From CAZMRF01 sp964568735 (GTDB lineage: Bacteria > Acidobacteriota > Polarisedimenticolia > JACPZX01): 64,000 nt of DNA. The position numbers were made by a program, and so were the translations under genes. Location of the stretch: positions 4,164 to 68,163 of the forward strand of contig CAZMRF010000021.1 of assembly GCA_964568735.1 (NCBI GenBank), written 5' to 3'. Below, piece after piece: positions 35,491-43,654 of the stretch. Under the pieces are notes generated by a model. It was not told the DNA's origin and did no database searches. It saw only the letters and a list, made by a program, of their open reading frames with translations. Each line of letters begins with the position of its first letter. Position 1 is the stretch's first letter.

Positions 35491-36645
35491 CTAGTCCTCG
35501 GGCTCGCGGAGCGTGAGGATTCCCCGGTCCTTCAGCCGCTTGAGGTGCATGAGGGCCTCGACCTCGGAGAAGGGACAGACACTCACGATGGAGCTGATGT
35601 CCCACGTTCCGTCGGCCCGGCTCAGGATGAACATCTGCTCGGGTGTGAGGCTTTCCGACTGGAGCTTCTGGAGCGACCGGGTCGGGACAGGGACGAGGGC
35701 CGGCCGCAGGCCGTCACGGTAGACCATGGCCGCGAAGGCCTCCTGGGCCTCCCGGGCCAGCGCGGCGAGCGTGGCGTCATGCGGCCCGAGGGGCCGGGCC
35801 TCCTCGACGACTTTCAAGCAGGCCTCTCCTTCGCCGGCTCGCAGGAGCGAGCGGGCTTCCTCCAGGAGGCCCTGGAGTGACTTCCGCGGAGGGCTCGGCG
35901 GGCGGGATTCGATCTGGATGGCCCTCACGAGCCCCATCTCGTGGAACGCGTGCAGGGCCCTGCTCACGACGAACTCGGAGGCGTGCACCGCCATGCAGAT
36001 TTCCGCGATGCACCTGCGCCCGTCGACCAGCTCGAGGATCCTGCGCTCGAGGGAGCCTGCCTCCGGAGCCTCACTGCCGATCGGCTCCTCCGTCCGCCCC
36101 ACGACCGAACGGTTCGAGGCGAAGGCCTTCCGGATGTGCTGCAGCTCGTCGAACCAGGTCAGCCCTTTCATGAGGATGTCGTTGATGGAAAGGTCGACGG
36201 GGAGCGCGAGCGAGGCAGGCAGGGTGTCGGGATGAAACTCGAAGCGGGCTTCCTTCCAGAGGAACAGGCTGAAGATCGACTCCTCGGCCTTCTGGTTGAG
36301 TGCGTCCTGGAGATCGGCCTCCGCGACCACTCCCAGCTTCACGAGGATCTCCCCGAGCAGAGCGCGGTTCTGCCGCTGTGCCTGGAGGGCGCGCCTCAGG
36401 TCGGGCTCGGAGATGAGGCCGAGCCGGAGGAGGAAGTGGCCGAGGTGGTCGTTCGGATCGTTGCTCGACGAGGCGATGACCCGTCCATCGCGCGTGTAGA
36501 TCCGCTTGGCGTATCTCTCGCCTTGAACGAGGAGAGTCCCGGTCTTGCGGCCCTGCCCGATCCACTGGAGCAGATCGCCCAGCGCCATGGTGCTGAAGGT
36601 GCCCGTGAGACTCAAGCGGTGCGCCTGCCTTGCAGGGAGGTCCAC
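35491..36645 (-). CDS. DUF4388 (PatA-type) domain protein
   Basis: The 384-residue protein begins with a DUF4388 domain (LTGTFSTMALGDLLQWIGQGRKTGTLLVQ), found in PatA-like signalling proteins. Two short helical units follow (GHFLLRLGLISEPDLRRALQAQ and GEILVKLGVVAEADLQDALNQ) that look like duplicated MshEN/GspE-N-like modules. The C-terminal part has winged-helix-like stretches (ILELVDGRRCIAEICMAVHAS and the last 60 residues). No receiver or enzyme domain is seen. It probably acts as an adaptor in gliding, pilus or signalling control. Confidence 0.7.
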   Translation of the reverse strand: MDLPARQAHRLSLTGTFSTMALGDLLQWIGQGRKTGTLLVQGERYAKRIYTRDGRVIASSSNDPNDHLGHFLLRLGLISEPDLRRALQAQRQNRALLGEILVKLGVVAEADLQDALNQKAEESIFSLFLWKEARFEFHPDTLPASLALPVDLSINDILMKGLTWFDELQHIRKAFASNRSVVGRTEEPIGSEAPEAGSLERRILELVDGRRCIAEICMAVHASEFVVSRALHAFHEMGLVRAIQIESRPPSPPRKSLQGLLEEARSLLRAGEGEACLKVVEEARPLGPHDATLAALAREAQEAFAAMVYRDGLRPALVPVPTRSLQKLQSESLTPEQMFILSRADGTWDISSIVSVCPFSEVEALMHLKRLKDRGILTLREPED

Positions 36646-36800
36646 GAGCCTCTCCGAGCGACAACTCGGGCAGGCTCCCGGAAATGCCGGATCACCGCAG
36701 GGAATATGCAGCCGGGCCGCGGGAGCTTCAATGGTTCGCTCTGGCGTTCTCGGCGGGGTCGTTGACCGGCGTCGGTCCTTTCCGGATAATCGGGATCGCG

Positions 36801-37238
36801 ATGAGGGTCCTCAAGGTCGACGGCAGGCTCCTGATACGACTCGACAGGGGCGAGTCCGTGATCGGGAGTCTCCAGTCCTTCATGAAGATGAGAACGATCC
36901 CCGGCGGCACCCTGACGGGCCTCGGCGCTGCCGACGTCATGACCGTGGCCTTCTACGACGTCGGCAAGAAGGAATACCGCACACGCCGCCACGAGGGTCT
37001 CATCGAGATCCTCAACCTCACCGGAAACCTCGCGTGGCGCGGGAGCGAGCCGAGGGTCCACGTCCACGTCTCCGCGGCCGAGGAGACGGCAGGCGCCTTC
37101 GGGGGTCACCTCGTCGAGGCACGGGTCTCCGCCTCGGTGGAGATATCCCTGGTGCCCACGACCGTGCGGATCACGCGCTCGCAGGACGAAGCGATCGGCC
37201 TTCCGCTGCTGGACTTCCCCGACCTCCCCAGGGCCTGA
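36801..37238 (+). CDS. PPC/DUF296 domain protein
   Basis: The ATG at 36801 gives 145 residues, the normal length for a stand-alone PPC (DUF296) domain. MRVLKVDGRLLIRLDRGESVIGSL at the start, IPGGTLTGLGAADVMTVAFYD near 35 and VHVHVSAAEETAGAFGGHLVEA near 90 (metal-site His residues) are diagnostic. Bacterial members are trimeric and of unclear role, although plant relatives with AT-hooks bind DNA. It is convergent with the thiolase gene, 17 bases away. Confidence 0.85.
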   Translation: MRVLKVDGRLLIRLDRGESVIGSLQSFMKMRTIPGGTLTGLGAADVMTVAFYDVGKKEYRTRRHEGLIEILNLTGNLAWRGSEPRVHVHVSAAEETAGAFGGHLVEARVSASVEISLVPTTVRITRSQDEAIGLPLLDFPDLPRA

Positions 37239-37255
37239 GCCGCGCGGCCGGGCTC

Positions 37256-38458
37256 CTAGCGCTCGGAAGCGGATTCGAAGAGCGCCGCCATCCCCATCCC
37301 GCCGCTGATGCAGAGAGTCGCGATGCCGCGGGCGCTCCGCCGCCGCTTCATCTCATGGAGGAGTGAGACGACGATCCGCGCGCCGGTGGCGCCGATGGGG
37401 TGCCCCAGGGCGATGGCACCGCCGTTCACGTTCAGGCGCCCGGGATCGAGGCTCAGCTCGCGTTGACACGCGATGACCTGCGCGGCGAACGCCTCGTTGA
37501 GCTCCACGAGGTCGGCCTCCCGTGGATCCAGTCCGGTCTTCGCGGCCAGCCGCTCCAGGGCGGGCACGGGCCCGATTCCCATGATGCCCGCCTCGACGCC
37601 CGCGGAGGCGTAACCAGCCAGCCGGAAGGCATCCTCGATGCCGCGGCGGCGAGCCTCCTCGGCGCTCATCACGACCATGGCCGCGGCGCCATCCGTGATG
37701 CCCGAGGAGTTGCCCGCGTGCACGGAGCCTCCTTCCCGGAAGACGGGCGGCAGCTTCGCCAGCTTCTCCGGGGTGACGGCGTCCCTGGGATGCTCGTCGT
37801 GCTCGAGGCGCCGGGCTCCCTCCTCACCCGTGGCTGGAATCTCCACGGGAATGATCTCCGCGGCGAACCTGCCCGCGCGCCGCGCCTCCTCGCAGCGTTG
37901 CTGGCTGGCCGCCGCGTAGGCGTCCTGCTCCTCGCGCGTGATGGCGTAGCGGTCCGCGAGCGTCTCGGCGGTTTCGCCCATCACCTTCCCGCAGAGCGGG
38001 CAGTTGAACCCGTCCCTGTACATTCCGTCGATCAAGGGAATGTCGCCCTCGGCCTGCCCCCAGCGCGCCTCCGGCACGAAGTAAGGCAGGCCGCTCATGC
38101 TCTCCGTCCCGCCCGCAAGCACGATCCCGGCGTCGCCGCAACGGATCGCCTGGGCGGCGGAGACGATCGCCTTGAGCCCCGACCCGCAGGCCTTGTTGAC
38201 CGTGAAGGCCGGCACCTCGGGTGGGAGACCTGCGAGATGGGCCACCTGGCGCGCCGGGTTGGGGCCGCCCCCGGCCTGCCGGGCGTTGCCGAAGATCACC
38301 TCGTCCACTTCGGAGGGCAGGATGCCGCAGCGCGCGAGGGCGCCCGCGGCGGCGACGGCGCCCATCCGGGCCGCGGAGAGGCGGGCCAGGCTGCCTCCGA
38401 ACCTGCCGATGGGAGTGCGAACGGCGCCCGCAACGACGACGTCGAGCGGAGGGCTCAA
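37256..38458 (-). CDS. Acetyl-CoA acetyltransferase (thiolase)
   Basis: This 400-residue thiolase joins or splits acyl-CoA units. The nucleophilic Cys lies in NKACGSGLKA near residue 90, GGTESMSGLPY near 118, GGAIALGHPIGATGAR carries the catalytic His near 350, and CISGGMGMA the second Cys near 385. The sequence resembles biosynthetic acetyl-CoA acetyltransferases more than long-chain beta-oxidation thiolases. It overlaps the SAM-hydrolase gene (ATGA), an odd pairing with no obvious pathway link. Confidence 0.92.
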   Translation of the reverse strand: MSPPLDVVVAGAVRTPIGRFGGSLARLSAARMGAVAAAGALARCGILPSEVDEVIFGNARQAGGGPNPARQVAHLAGLPPEVPAFTVNKACGSGLKAIVSAAQAIRCGDAGIVLAGGTESMSGLPYFVPEARWGQAEGDIPLIDGMYRDGFNCPLCGKVMGETAETLADRYAITREEQDAYAAASQQRCEEARRAGRFAAEIIPVEIPATGEEGARRLEHDEHPRDAVTPEKLAKLPPVFREGGSVHAGNSSGITDGAAAMVVMSAEEARRRGIEDAFRLAGYASAGVEAGIMGIGPVPALERLAAKTGLDPREADLVELNEAFAAQVIACQRELSLDPGRLNVNGGAIALGHPIGATGARIVVSLLHEMKRRRSARGIATLCISGGMGMAALFESASER

Positions 38459-39267
38459 ACCAGATCCATCTCCACCACGTCGCCGGCCTTCAGGCCCAGG
38501 GCGCCGGCCGCGCTCGAGTCGCGAGAGGCGATCTCGAGGTGGTTGGAGGAGTTGAATAGGAAGAAGGTGGAGCCGGGCGCCCCTTCGCCATAGGTTGTCT
38601 TCGTCTCCGTCACGGAGGCGGCGGCTCCGGCGCCACGAAGCCCCGACTTGCCGGTCTTCTTGAGAAGGCCATCCAGGGCGCCCCTCGTGACGTTCGTGAT
38701 GAGGTTGCCGAACCGATCCACGTGGAGTACGGCGGCCCGGACGCGGCCTTCAGCAGTGACCTTGGGGCGCGGCATGTCCATCTTGACGGGATCCTCCACG
38801 AGGTCCCCGAAGTTCTCGATTTCGATGCCCTTCGACAGGTGGGCCGCCGCCGGGGCGAAGATGTCCCGGCCGTGAAAGGTGGGGCTCGCGTCCTCGCGGA
38901 GGTAGTGCGAGGCCATGATGTGATAGACCTTGGAGGCCGGATCCGCCTCGTAGAGCAGGCTGAAGACGCCGTTGTCCGGCCCGATGAAATAGTGCTCCAG
39001 CGCGGAGACGGCGATGGGACGTCGTGAAGTGCCGACGCCGGGATCCACGACCACGACATGGACGGTTCGAATGGGGAAGGCCATGGCCGCGTTCCGGATC
39101 GTGAAGGCCGCGGCGACGATGTCGCGCGGAGGGATCTCGTGCGTGATGTCAACGATGGCAATCTGCGTCGAGACTTGCAGGATCGCGCCCTTCATCTGCG
39201 CTGCATGATGGTCGGCGAGCCCGAAGTCGGTCGTGAGCGTCAGGATGGGGAGTCGAAGCTCAGGCAA
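38455..39267 (-). CDS. S-adenosylmethionine hydrolase (SAM hydroxide adenosyltransferase, DUF62)
   Basis: The 270-residue protein belongs to the fluorinase/chlorinase-like DUF62 family. LTTDFGLADHHAAQMKG at the N-terminus, VDPGVGTSRRPIAV near 75, FIGPDNGVFSLL near 92 and RFGNLITNV near 190 are conserved. Most members split SAM into adenosine and methionine with water; a halogenase cannot be excluded by eye but is much rarer. The thiolase gene overlaps its stop. A palindrome and promoter-like hexamers lie before its start. Confidence 0.88.
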   Translation of the reverse strand: MPELRLPILTLTTDFGLADHHAAQMKGAILQVSTQIAIVDITHEIPPRDIVAAAFTIRNAAMAFPIRTVHVVVVDPGVGTSRRPIAVSALEHYFIGPDNGVFSLLYEADPASKVYHIMASHYLREDASPTFHGRDIFAPAAAHLSKGIEIENFGDLVEDPVKMDMPRPKVTAEGRVRAAVLHVDRFGNLITNVTRGALDGLLKKTGKSGLRGAGAAASVTETKTTYGEGAPGSTFFLFNSSNHLEIASRDSSAAGALGLKAGDVVEMDLV

Positions 39268-39301
39268 GGCGCTGCTCCAGGAAGGTTGACGTGGGCGTCC
39301 A

Positions 39302-39317
39302 CGCGAGGATCCTCGCG
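39302..39317. promoter_or_regulatory. 16-bp perfect palindrome, possible operator
   Basis: CGCGAGGATCCTCGCG is a perfect palindrome in the divergent region between the SAM-hydrolase gene and the glycosidase/barrel gene. It lies just downstream of the predicted start point for the minus-strand gene, a usual place for a repressor site. Confidence 0.35.
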
Positions 39318-39330
39318 GAGGTTCCCGCCC

Positions 39331-39358
39331 ATTCTATCGTGAGTCCATCCAAACTCAA
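39331..39358 (-). promoter_or_regulatory. Candidate promoter for SAM-hydrolase/thiolase
   Basis: On the minus strand, TTGAGT (39353-39358) and TAGAAT (39331-39336) are 16 bases apart, 4/6 and 5/6 matches to sigma70 hexamers. Transcription would start near 39324, about 57 bases before the coding start. Confidence 0.4.
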
Positions 39359-39468
39359 CTGAGGACCCGGAAACCATGCAGACGCAGAGCCCAGTCTCCC
39401 CCGATGATCCGAGCGATCGCGCCTCTGGTCGGCGCGGGAGGGAGTGCCAGGGGGGGCCCGCAAGGCTG

Positions 39469-42400
39469 ATGTGTCCTCCGCGCCCACGGCACATCCTCAC
39501 GCTGCTTCTCCTCGCGGCCGCGGCGAGTCCGGGCGCCTTCGCGGCGGCGCAGGAGGTTCCTGGCGAGGTCGAAGGCCGGGCTGCGGCTGTCGAGAACTCT
39601 CCCGGCCTCGACGTGGATCTGGCGCGGGCGCCTCTCCGCTTGCCCGCTGCGGCGCCGGGGAGCGCGGCGGAAGGAACGCCTCCTCTCGTCGTGAGGATCA
39701 GCGTTCGCTGGGTGGACCTCGAGCCGGAGGCGGGCCGCTACGCGTGGGACGGCCTCGACGAGGCGATCCGGGCCGCGACGGAGGGCGGCGCGCGGATCAT
39801 CGTGAACCTGCACGGAGGCCACCCGGTGCACACGGGCGGCCGGCCGCTCGCCCCTTCGGACGTGCCGGGGATGGAGGCCTGGACCGCGCTGCTCAGGGAG
39901 ATCGTGCAGCGTCACCGGGAAAGCGTGTGGGCCTGGCAGGTGGGGCGGCACCCCGAGCCCGATCCCGCAACCGCCGCGGAGGCCGTCGAGGCGGCTGCCC
40001 GCGACTTCGCTTTCACCTTCAAGCGCTCCGCCGTGGCCATCCGCTCCGCCGATCCCGAGGCCCTCGTCGCCGTGGGGCCCATCGATCCCTCGGCCCTCCA
40101 GTTCGCGTCGATTCTCTACGAGGAGGAGATCTCGCCCTACGCGGACGCGCTCGCGGCCTCCTTCAACGGAACCGAGACGGATCGGGCGGGGCTCGAAGCC
40201 CTCTCCGCACTGCTTCTCGTCCACGATCCCAGTGCGCACCTGTGGATCAACGAAGTCCCGGTCCTGGTGGGCATGGAAGGGTACGGTCAGATCCTCCGTG
40301 GCTTCACCTCCGGGATGGAGCGCGAGGCCGCCCTGGTCACCTTCCAGGACCCTCCGGACAGCGAGGGGCGCCCTTTCCACGCGGCTCTCTTCGACAACCT
40401 CCGCGGGCTCTTCACGGCCGGCTTCGCGCCCCTCGTGGAGTCCGGCCGGGGCGTGAAGGCCCTCTCGGCCTCGGGCGAAGCGCTCCCCGCAGGGCGCGTC
40501 TCGCGGTTCTTCGATGCCGAGTCGAAGAGCGTCCTGATGCTCTACGACGCCGGTCCCGGCGTGGCGCGGGGCGAGTTCGGCGTCTTCGTGCTCGACACCG
40601 TGGACGTGGCCGAGCCGGTGCTGCACGACCTCGCGGCGGGGGAGTCGGCACCCAACGTCGCCATGCAGAGGGAGGAGGGCTCGGGCCTGACTCGCCTGGC
40701 TCTTCCCCTCGCCGAATATCCCCTCGTCCTCGCCTACCGGAGGTTCACGACGCCGGAGTACGCCACCGAGGGCGAGAAGCTGGACGTGACACGCGAACGT
40801 CTCCCTTCGGCGGAGGAGATCATCGCGAGGCATCAAGCCGTCCAGGAGGCTCAGGACGCCTTGCTGAACAGCGTCCGGGCGGAGGCCACCGAGGAGTGGC
40901 ACTTCACGGCCGGTGCCACCGGATCCGTCGATATCCGCTTCGAGTCGGGGTTCTTCTACGACCCGAACGTGGGGGCCGAGTGGGAGCAGAAGGCGATCTT
41001 CATCAACGGAGTCCGGTGGCGCGGGAACAAGATCCCCGAGTTCCCCTTCCTCACGCCGGAGAGGGCGGTCAGCCTCCCGCTGGTCGTGAGCCTGTCGAAG
41101 GAGTACCGCTACGAGTACGAGGGACGGGAGGAGGTGAATGGGTTCGACTGCCACGTGATCTCCTTCAAGCCCATCGACGAGACGAAGAACCTCTCCAAGG
41201 GGCGGGTCTGGATCGATGCCGCGACCTACGCCAAGGTCAGGCTGGCGCAGGCCCAGGACAACCAGCCTGCCCCGATCGTCTCCAATGACCAGCGCGATAC
41301 CTACGCTCCCGTCACGGGCCCCGACGGCTTCCGGTACTGGATCATCTCGCGGATCGACTCCGAGCAGATCTACTCGACCGTGGGTTTCAACGTCGTCGTC
41401 ACGAAGAGCGCGCGCCTGCGCGACTTCATGATCAACGCTCCCGACTTTGCGGAGCGGCGCGCGGCGGCTCTCGCGTCGGATCACACGATCATGAGGGAAA
41501 CCGAGAAGGGGACGCGGTATCTCCAACGCAACTCGGATGGCACGCGGACCGTCAAGGACGAGCCGAGCACGATGAGCCTCTCCGGGGTCGGCGGCGTCCT
41601 AGCCAACCGTTCCCTCCCTTTCCCCGTCCCCCTCGTGGGTGTCAACTGGTTCGAGGGCGATCTCGCCCATAGAGGCGCGCAGGCCAACGTCTTTTTCGCC
41701 GGGGCCTTCCTTTTCGCCACCATTGCGGATCCGAGGTTCCTCGACTCCCGTCTCCAGGCGAATGCAGACCTGGTCGGGTTCGCGATCGCGGGAGCCGATC
41801 GACTCGTCCGCGAGAATCCGGTCACGGGAAGACTCAACGAGAAAGAGGCCGAGGAGATCACTCAGAAAACGCAGACGCTCACGCTCGGCATGGGGCTTCC
41901 TTTCTGGAAGTTCTTCAAGCTCAAGGGCGAAGGGCGGCTCGCTTACTCGGATTACGGGCGGACCGGAGACTCCTGCGACTTTCTAGCCCTACCACGCGAC
42001 ACGTGGGTTCGATCCGGGACGCTCAAGGGCGAGTTCAACCGGCGCGCCTGGGGCGTCGAGCTGGAGCACGAGTGGAGCTGGCGTGCCCGTAACGAGCCCT
42101 GGGGACTGGAGGCGGCGGACCCCGCCGGCCAGTGCCCATCGGCCGGCGGCGGGCTGCCGCCCGACTTCTTCGAGTCCGCGAAGAACTACGTCCGCTACGG
42201 CGGCACGATTGCCAAGAACTTCTACCTGCCCCACAACCAGAAGCTCACCTTCAGGCTCTCCGGGAAGGGAAGCCGCGACCTGGACCGGTTCAGCAAGTAC
42301 GACGTCTCGCTCTTCGGGGATCGCATCCGGGGGCTCTCGGGGGGAGGCATCCACTACACCAATGGTGGAATTCTCCGCGCCGACTACGCCTTCAGCCTGG

Positions 42401-42630
42401 GGGAGGTGATCCGGTTCGGCGGGGGGGTGGACTTCGCAAGGCTCAAGGATCGCCAGCAGCTCGGGCCGTTCCGCAACTTCACCGGTGCCGGCATCTCTGC
42501 GACCTTCGTCGCTCCCTGGAACCTCCTTGTCAGGCTCGAATACGGGATCACCCTGGATTCGGAGATTCCCCAGTTCGAGGGAGAGCAGGAGATTCTCCTG
42601 ACGGTCTTCAAGCTCTTCTCCCAGCGCTAG
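39469..42630 (+). CDS. Secreted fusion: glycosidase-like domain, lipoprotein-sorting-like domain, C-terminal beta-barrel
   Basis: From the ATG at 39469 the protein is 1053 residues with a signal peptide (MCPPRPRHILTLLLLAAAASPGAFA); an ATG at 39376 would add 31 residues. Residues of about 60-390 look like a glycoside-hydrolase TIM barrel (EAGRYAWDGLDEAIRAA, WQVGRHPEPD, HLWINEVPV, with Glu at the two usual catalytic places). Residues of about 440-680 resemble an outer-membrane lipoprotein-sorting-type fold (YEYEGREEVNGFDCHVISF). The last 300 residues have the alternating pattern of an outer-membrane beta-barrel, but the chain ends FKLFSQR, not with an aromatic residue. Role unknown. Confidence 0.65.
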   Translation: MCPPRPRHILTLLLLAAAASPGAFAAAQEVPGEVEGRAAAVENSPGLDVDLARAPLRLPAAAPGSAAEGTPPLVVRISVRWVDLEPEAGRYAWDGLDEAIRAATEGGARIIVNLHGGHPVHTGGRPLAPSDVPGMEAWTALLREIVQRHRESVWAWQVGRHPEPDPATAAEAVEAAARDFAFTFKRSAVAIRSADPEALVAVGPIDPSALQFASILYEEEISPYADALAASFNGTETDRAGLEALSALLLVHDPSAHLWINEVPVLVGMEGYGQILRGFTSGMEREAALVTFQDPPDSEGRPFHAALFDNLRGLFTAGFAPLVESGRGVKALSASGEALPAGRVSRFFDAESKSVLMLYDAGPGVARGEFGVFVLDTVDVAEPVLHDLAAGESAPNVAMQREEGSGLTRLALPLAEYPLVLAYRRFTTPEYATEGEKLDVTRERLPSAEEIIARHQAVQEAQDALLNSVRAEATEEWHFTAGATGSVDIRFESGFFYDPNVGAEWEQKAIFINGVRWRGNKIPEFPFLTPERAVSLPLVVSLSKEYRYEYEGREEVNGFDCHVISFKPIDETKNLSKGRVWIDAATYAKVRLAQAQDNQPAPIVSNDQRDTYAPVTGPDGFRYWIISRIDSEQIYSTVGFNVVVTKSARLRDFMINAPDFAERRAAALASDHTIMRETEKGTRYLQRNSDGTRTVKDEPSTMSLSGVGGVLANRSLPFPVPLVGVNWFEGDLAHRGAQANVFFAGAFLFATIADPRFLDSRLQANADLVGFAIAGADRLVRENPVTGRLNEKEAEEITQKTQTLTLGMGLPFWKFFKLKGEGRLAYSDYGRTGDSCDFLALPRDTWVRSGTLKGEFNRRAWGVELEHEWSWRARNEPWGLEAADPAGQCPSAGGGLPPDFFESAKNYVRYGGTIAKNFYLPHNQKLTFRLSGKGSRDLDRFSKYDVSLFGDRIRGLSGGGIHYTNGGILRADYAFSLGEVIRFGGGVDFARLKDRQQLGPFRNFTGAGISATFVAPWNLLVRLEYGITLDSEIPQFEGEQEILLTVFKLFSQR

Positions 42631-42653
42631 CTCCGGGCACCTGCTAAGACACT

Positions 42654-42776
42654 CAGCGCGGGACGGAGGGCGTCACCCTCCGCTCCTACCTACGCCGTGG
42701 TCACAGGGGATGCTCGTTGTGCCATCAGGGCCGGACTCCAGACGTACGCTCCGGGCGATGCCCTCCGTCCCGCGCC
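42654..42776. repeat. Hairpin-forming dispersed repeat, copy 3 (complete)
   Basis: The left arm GCGCGGGACGGAGGGCG followed by TCACCC and the right arm GGGCGATGCCCTCC followed by GTCCCGCGCC pair with each other. Both arms are two bases longer than in copy 2 at the same place, so pairing is kept. It lies 23 bases after the barrel gene. The rest of 42777-42900 shows no gene. Confidence 0.75.
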
Positions 42777-42910
42777 ATCCCGGGGCCGCCCTGCGCTTCT
42801 GCATCCTGCCCGCAAAGGCTGGTTCCACCGCGAGGCTAACCCCTTGTCCACGTTACGGATGCGCGACGTTCAAACGCCCGCTTCTTTTTACGCGTCTTTT
42901 ACGACCGTAA

Positions 42911-42937
42911 GGAACACTCGCGCATCCGAGACCGTAT
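42911..42937 (+). promoter_or_regulatory. Possible ECF-sigma-type promoter before the STAS gene
   Basis: GGAAC (42911-42915) and CGTA (42933-42936) are separated by 17 bases, similar to many ECF sigma promoters. TATAGA at 42935-42940 is an alternative -10 without a good -35. A GGGAGG ribosome site follows before the ATG at 42970. Confidence 0.3.
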
Positions 42938-42969
42938 AGAGAGGCGTCACGAAAGTCAGGGAGGCCAAA

Positions 42970-43389
42970 ATGGAGCGCATCATGGTGAGGTCAGGACTCA
43001 GGATGCCGGCGAAGGTAATCACGATCTCGTTGAGGGGCCCACTCACCATCGGAGCGCCCGTCGAGATTCTCGAGAAAGCCGTGACGATTCACCTGGCGCG
43101 GGGAATGCGGCGGCTCCGTCTCGATCTCCGGAAGGTGCCCTTCGCCGATGCGCGAGGGCTGGGCGCTCTCGTGCGGTGCCGCGATCGGGCCGTCGAAGCC
43201 GGCGCCGTCCTGGCCTTCGCGGGGGCCCGCGGGAAACTCCGCGAGATGATCCGGCTGACAGGCCTGGATCGAGTCGGGTTGCGCAACAGAGGAAGGCTCC
43301 CGGCTGATTCGCGGGCTTCAGGAAGGTCCGACAGGATGAGCGCGAGGCTCGACGGGAAGTTCCCCCGGCTCGCCCCGCGGGTTGCCTGA
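42970..43389 (+). CDS. STAS-domain protein without the phosphorylatable serine
   Basis: The 139-residue protein has a well-placed GGGAGG ribosome site. Residues 13-100 match the STAS fold of anti-sigma-factor antagonists (VITISLRGPLTIGAPVEILEK, then LDLRKVPFADARGLGALV). Where SpoIIAA has the phosphorylated Ser in DSSGLG, this protein reads DARGLG, so both Ser are gone and SpoIIAA-style phosphorylation is unlikely. The last 35 residues are basic and look disordered. No anti-sigma factor or sigma factor gene is next to it. Confidence 0.7.
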   Translation: MERIMVRSGLRMPAKVITISLRGPLTIGAPVEILEKAVTIHLARGMRRLRLDLRKVPFADARGLGALVRCRDRAVEAGAVLAFAGARGKLREMIRLTGLDRVGLRNRGRLPADSRASGRSDRMSARLDGKFPRLAPRVA

Positions 43390-43569
43390 CGAACGATGTA
43401 CTTTCTCACCCACAGGTTGGATTCGGTCGAGCCTGCGGGCTTTGACAGGAAGTTGACCCCGAGGGTCGTCGGTCGGGCTGGTTCCTCCCCCCGAAGAGCA
43501 CCCGAACCCGCCTGAGGCCGGAGACCTCCCAGATCCGGCGCTTCCCCCCGGACCGGCGACCCCTCCTCC

Positions 43570-43603
43570 CTCCCCCCTGCCAGCGCAGGGGGGAGTACGT
43601 TTT
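43570..43603 (+). terminator. Perfect 11-bp hairpin with T-run
   Basis: CTCCCCCCTGC pairs exactly with GCAGGGGGGAG around the loop CAGC, and TTTT follows four bases after the stem. It lies about 180 bases after the STAS gene and 52 before the rhomboid gene, so it may end STAS transcription. The remaining bases of the 43390-43654 gap show nothing else. Confidence 0.5.
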
Positions 43604-43654
43604 CCGGCTTGCAGGGTTGAGCCTTGGCGGTGCTACGCCTACCCTGAAGGCCCC

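Noticed and set aside
39355..41526. Long open frame on the minus strand opposite the glycosidase/barrel gene
   Set aside because: The plus-strand frame has a signal peptide and recognisable domains; the opposite frame is a by-product of very high GC third positions and shows no motif.
42777..42910. tRNA-like or small RNA gene between the repeat and the STAS promoter
   Set aside because: GGTTCCACCGCGAG recalls part of a tRNA arm, but no cloverleaf can be formed around it.
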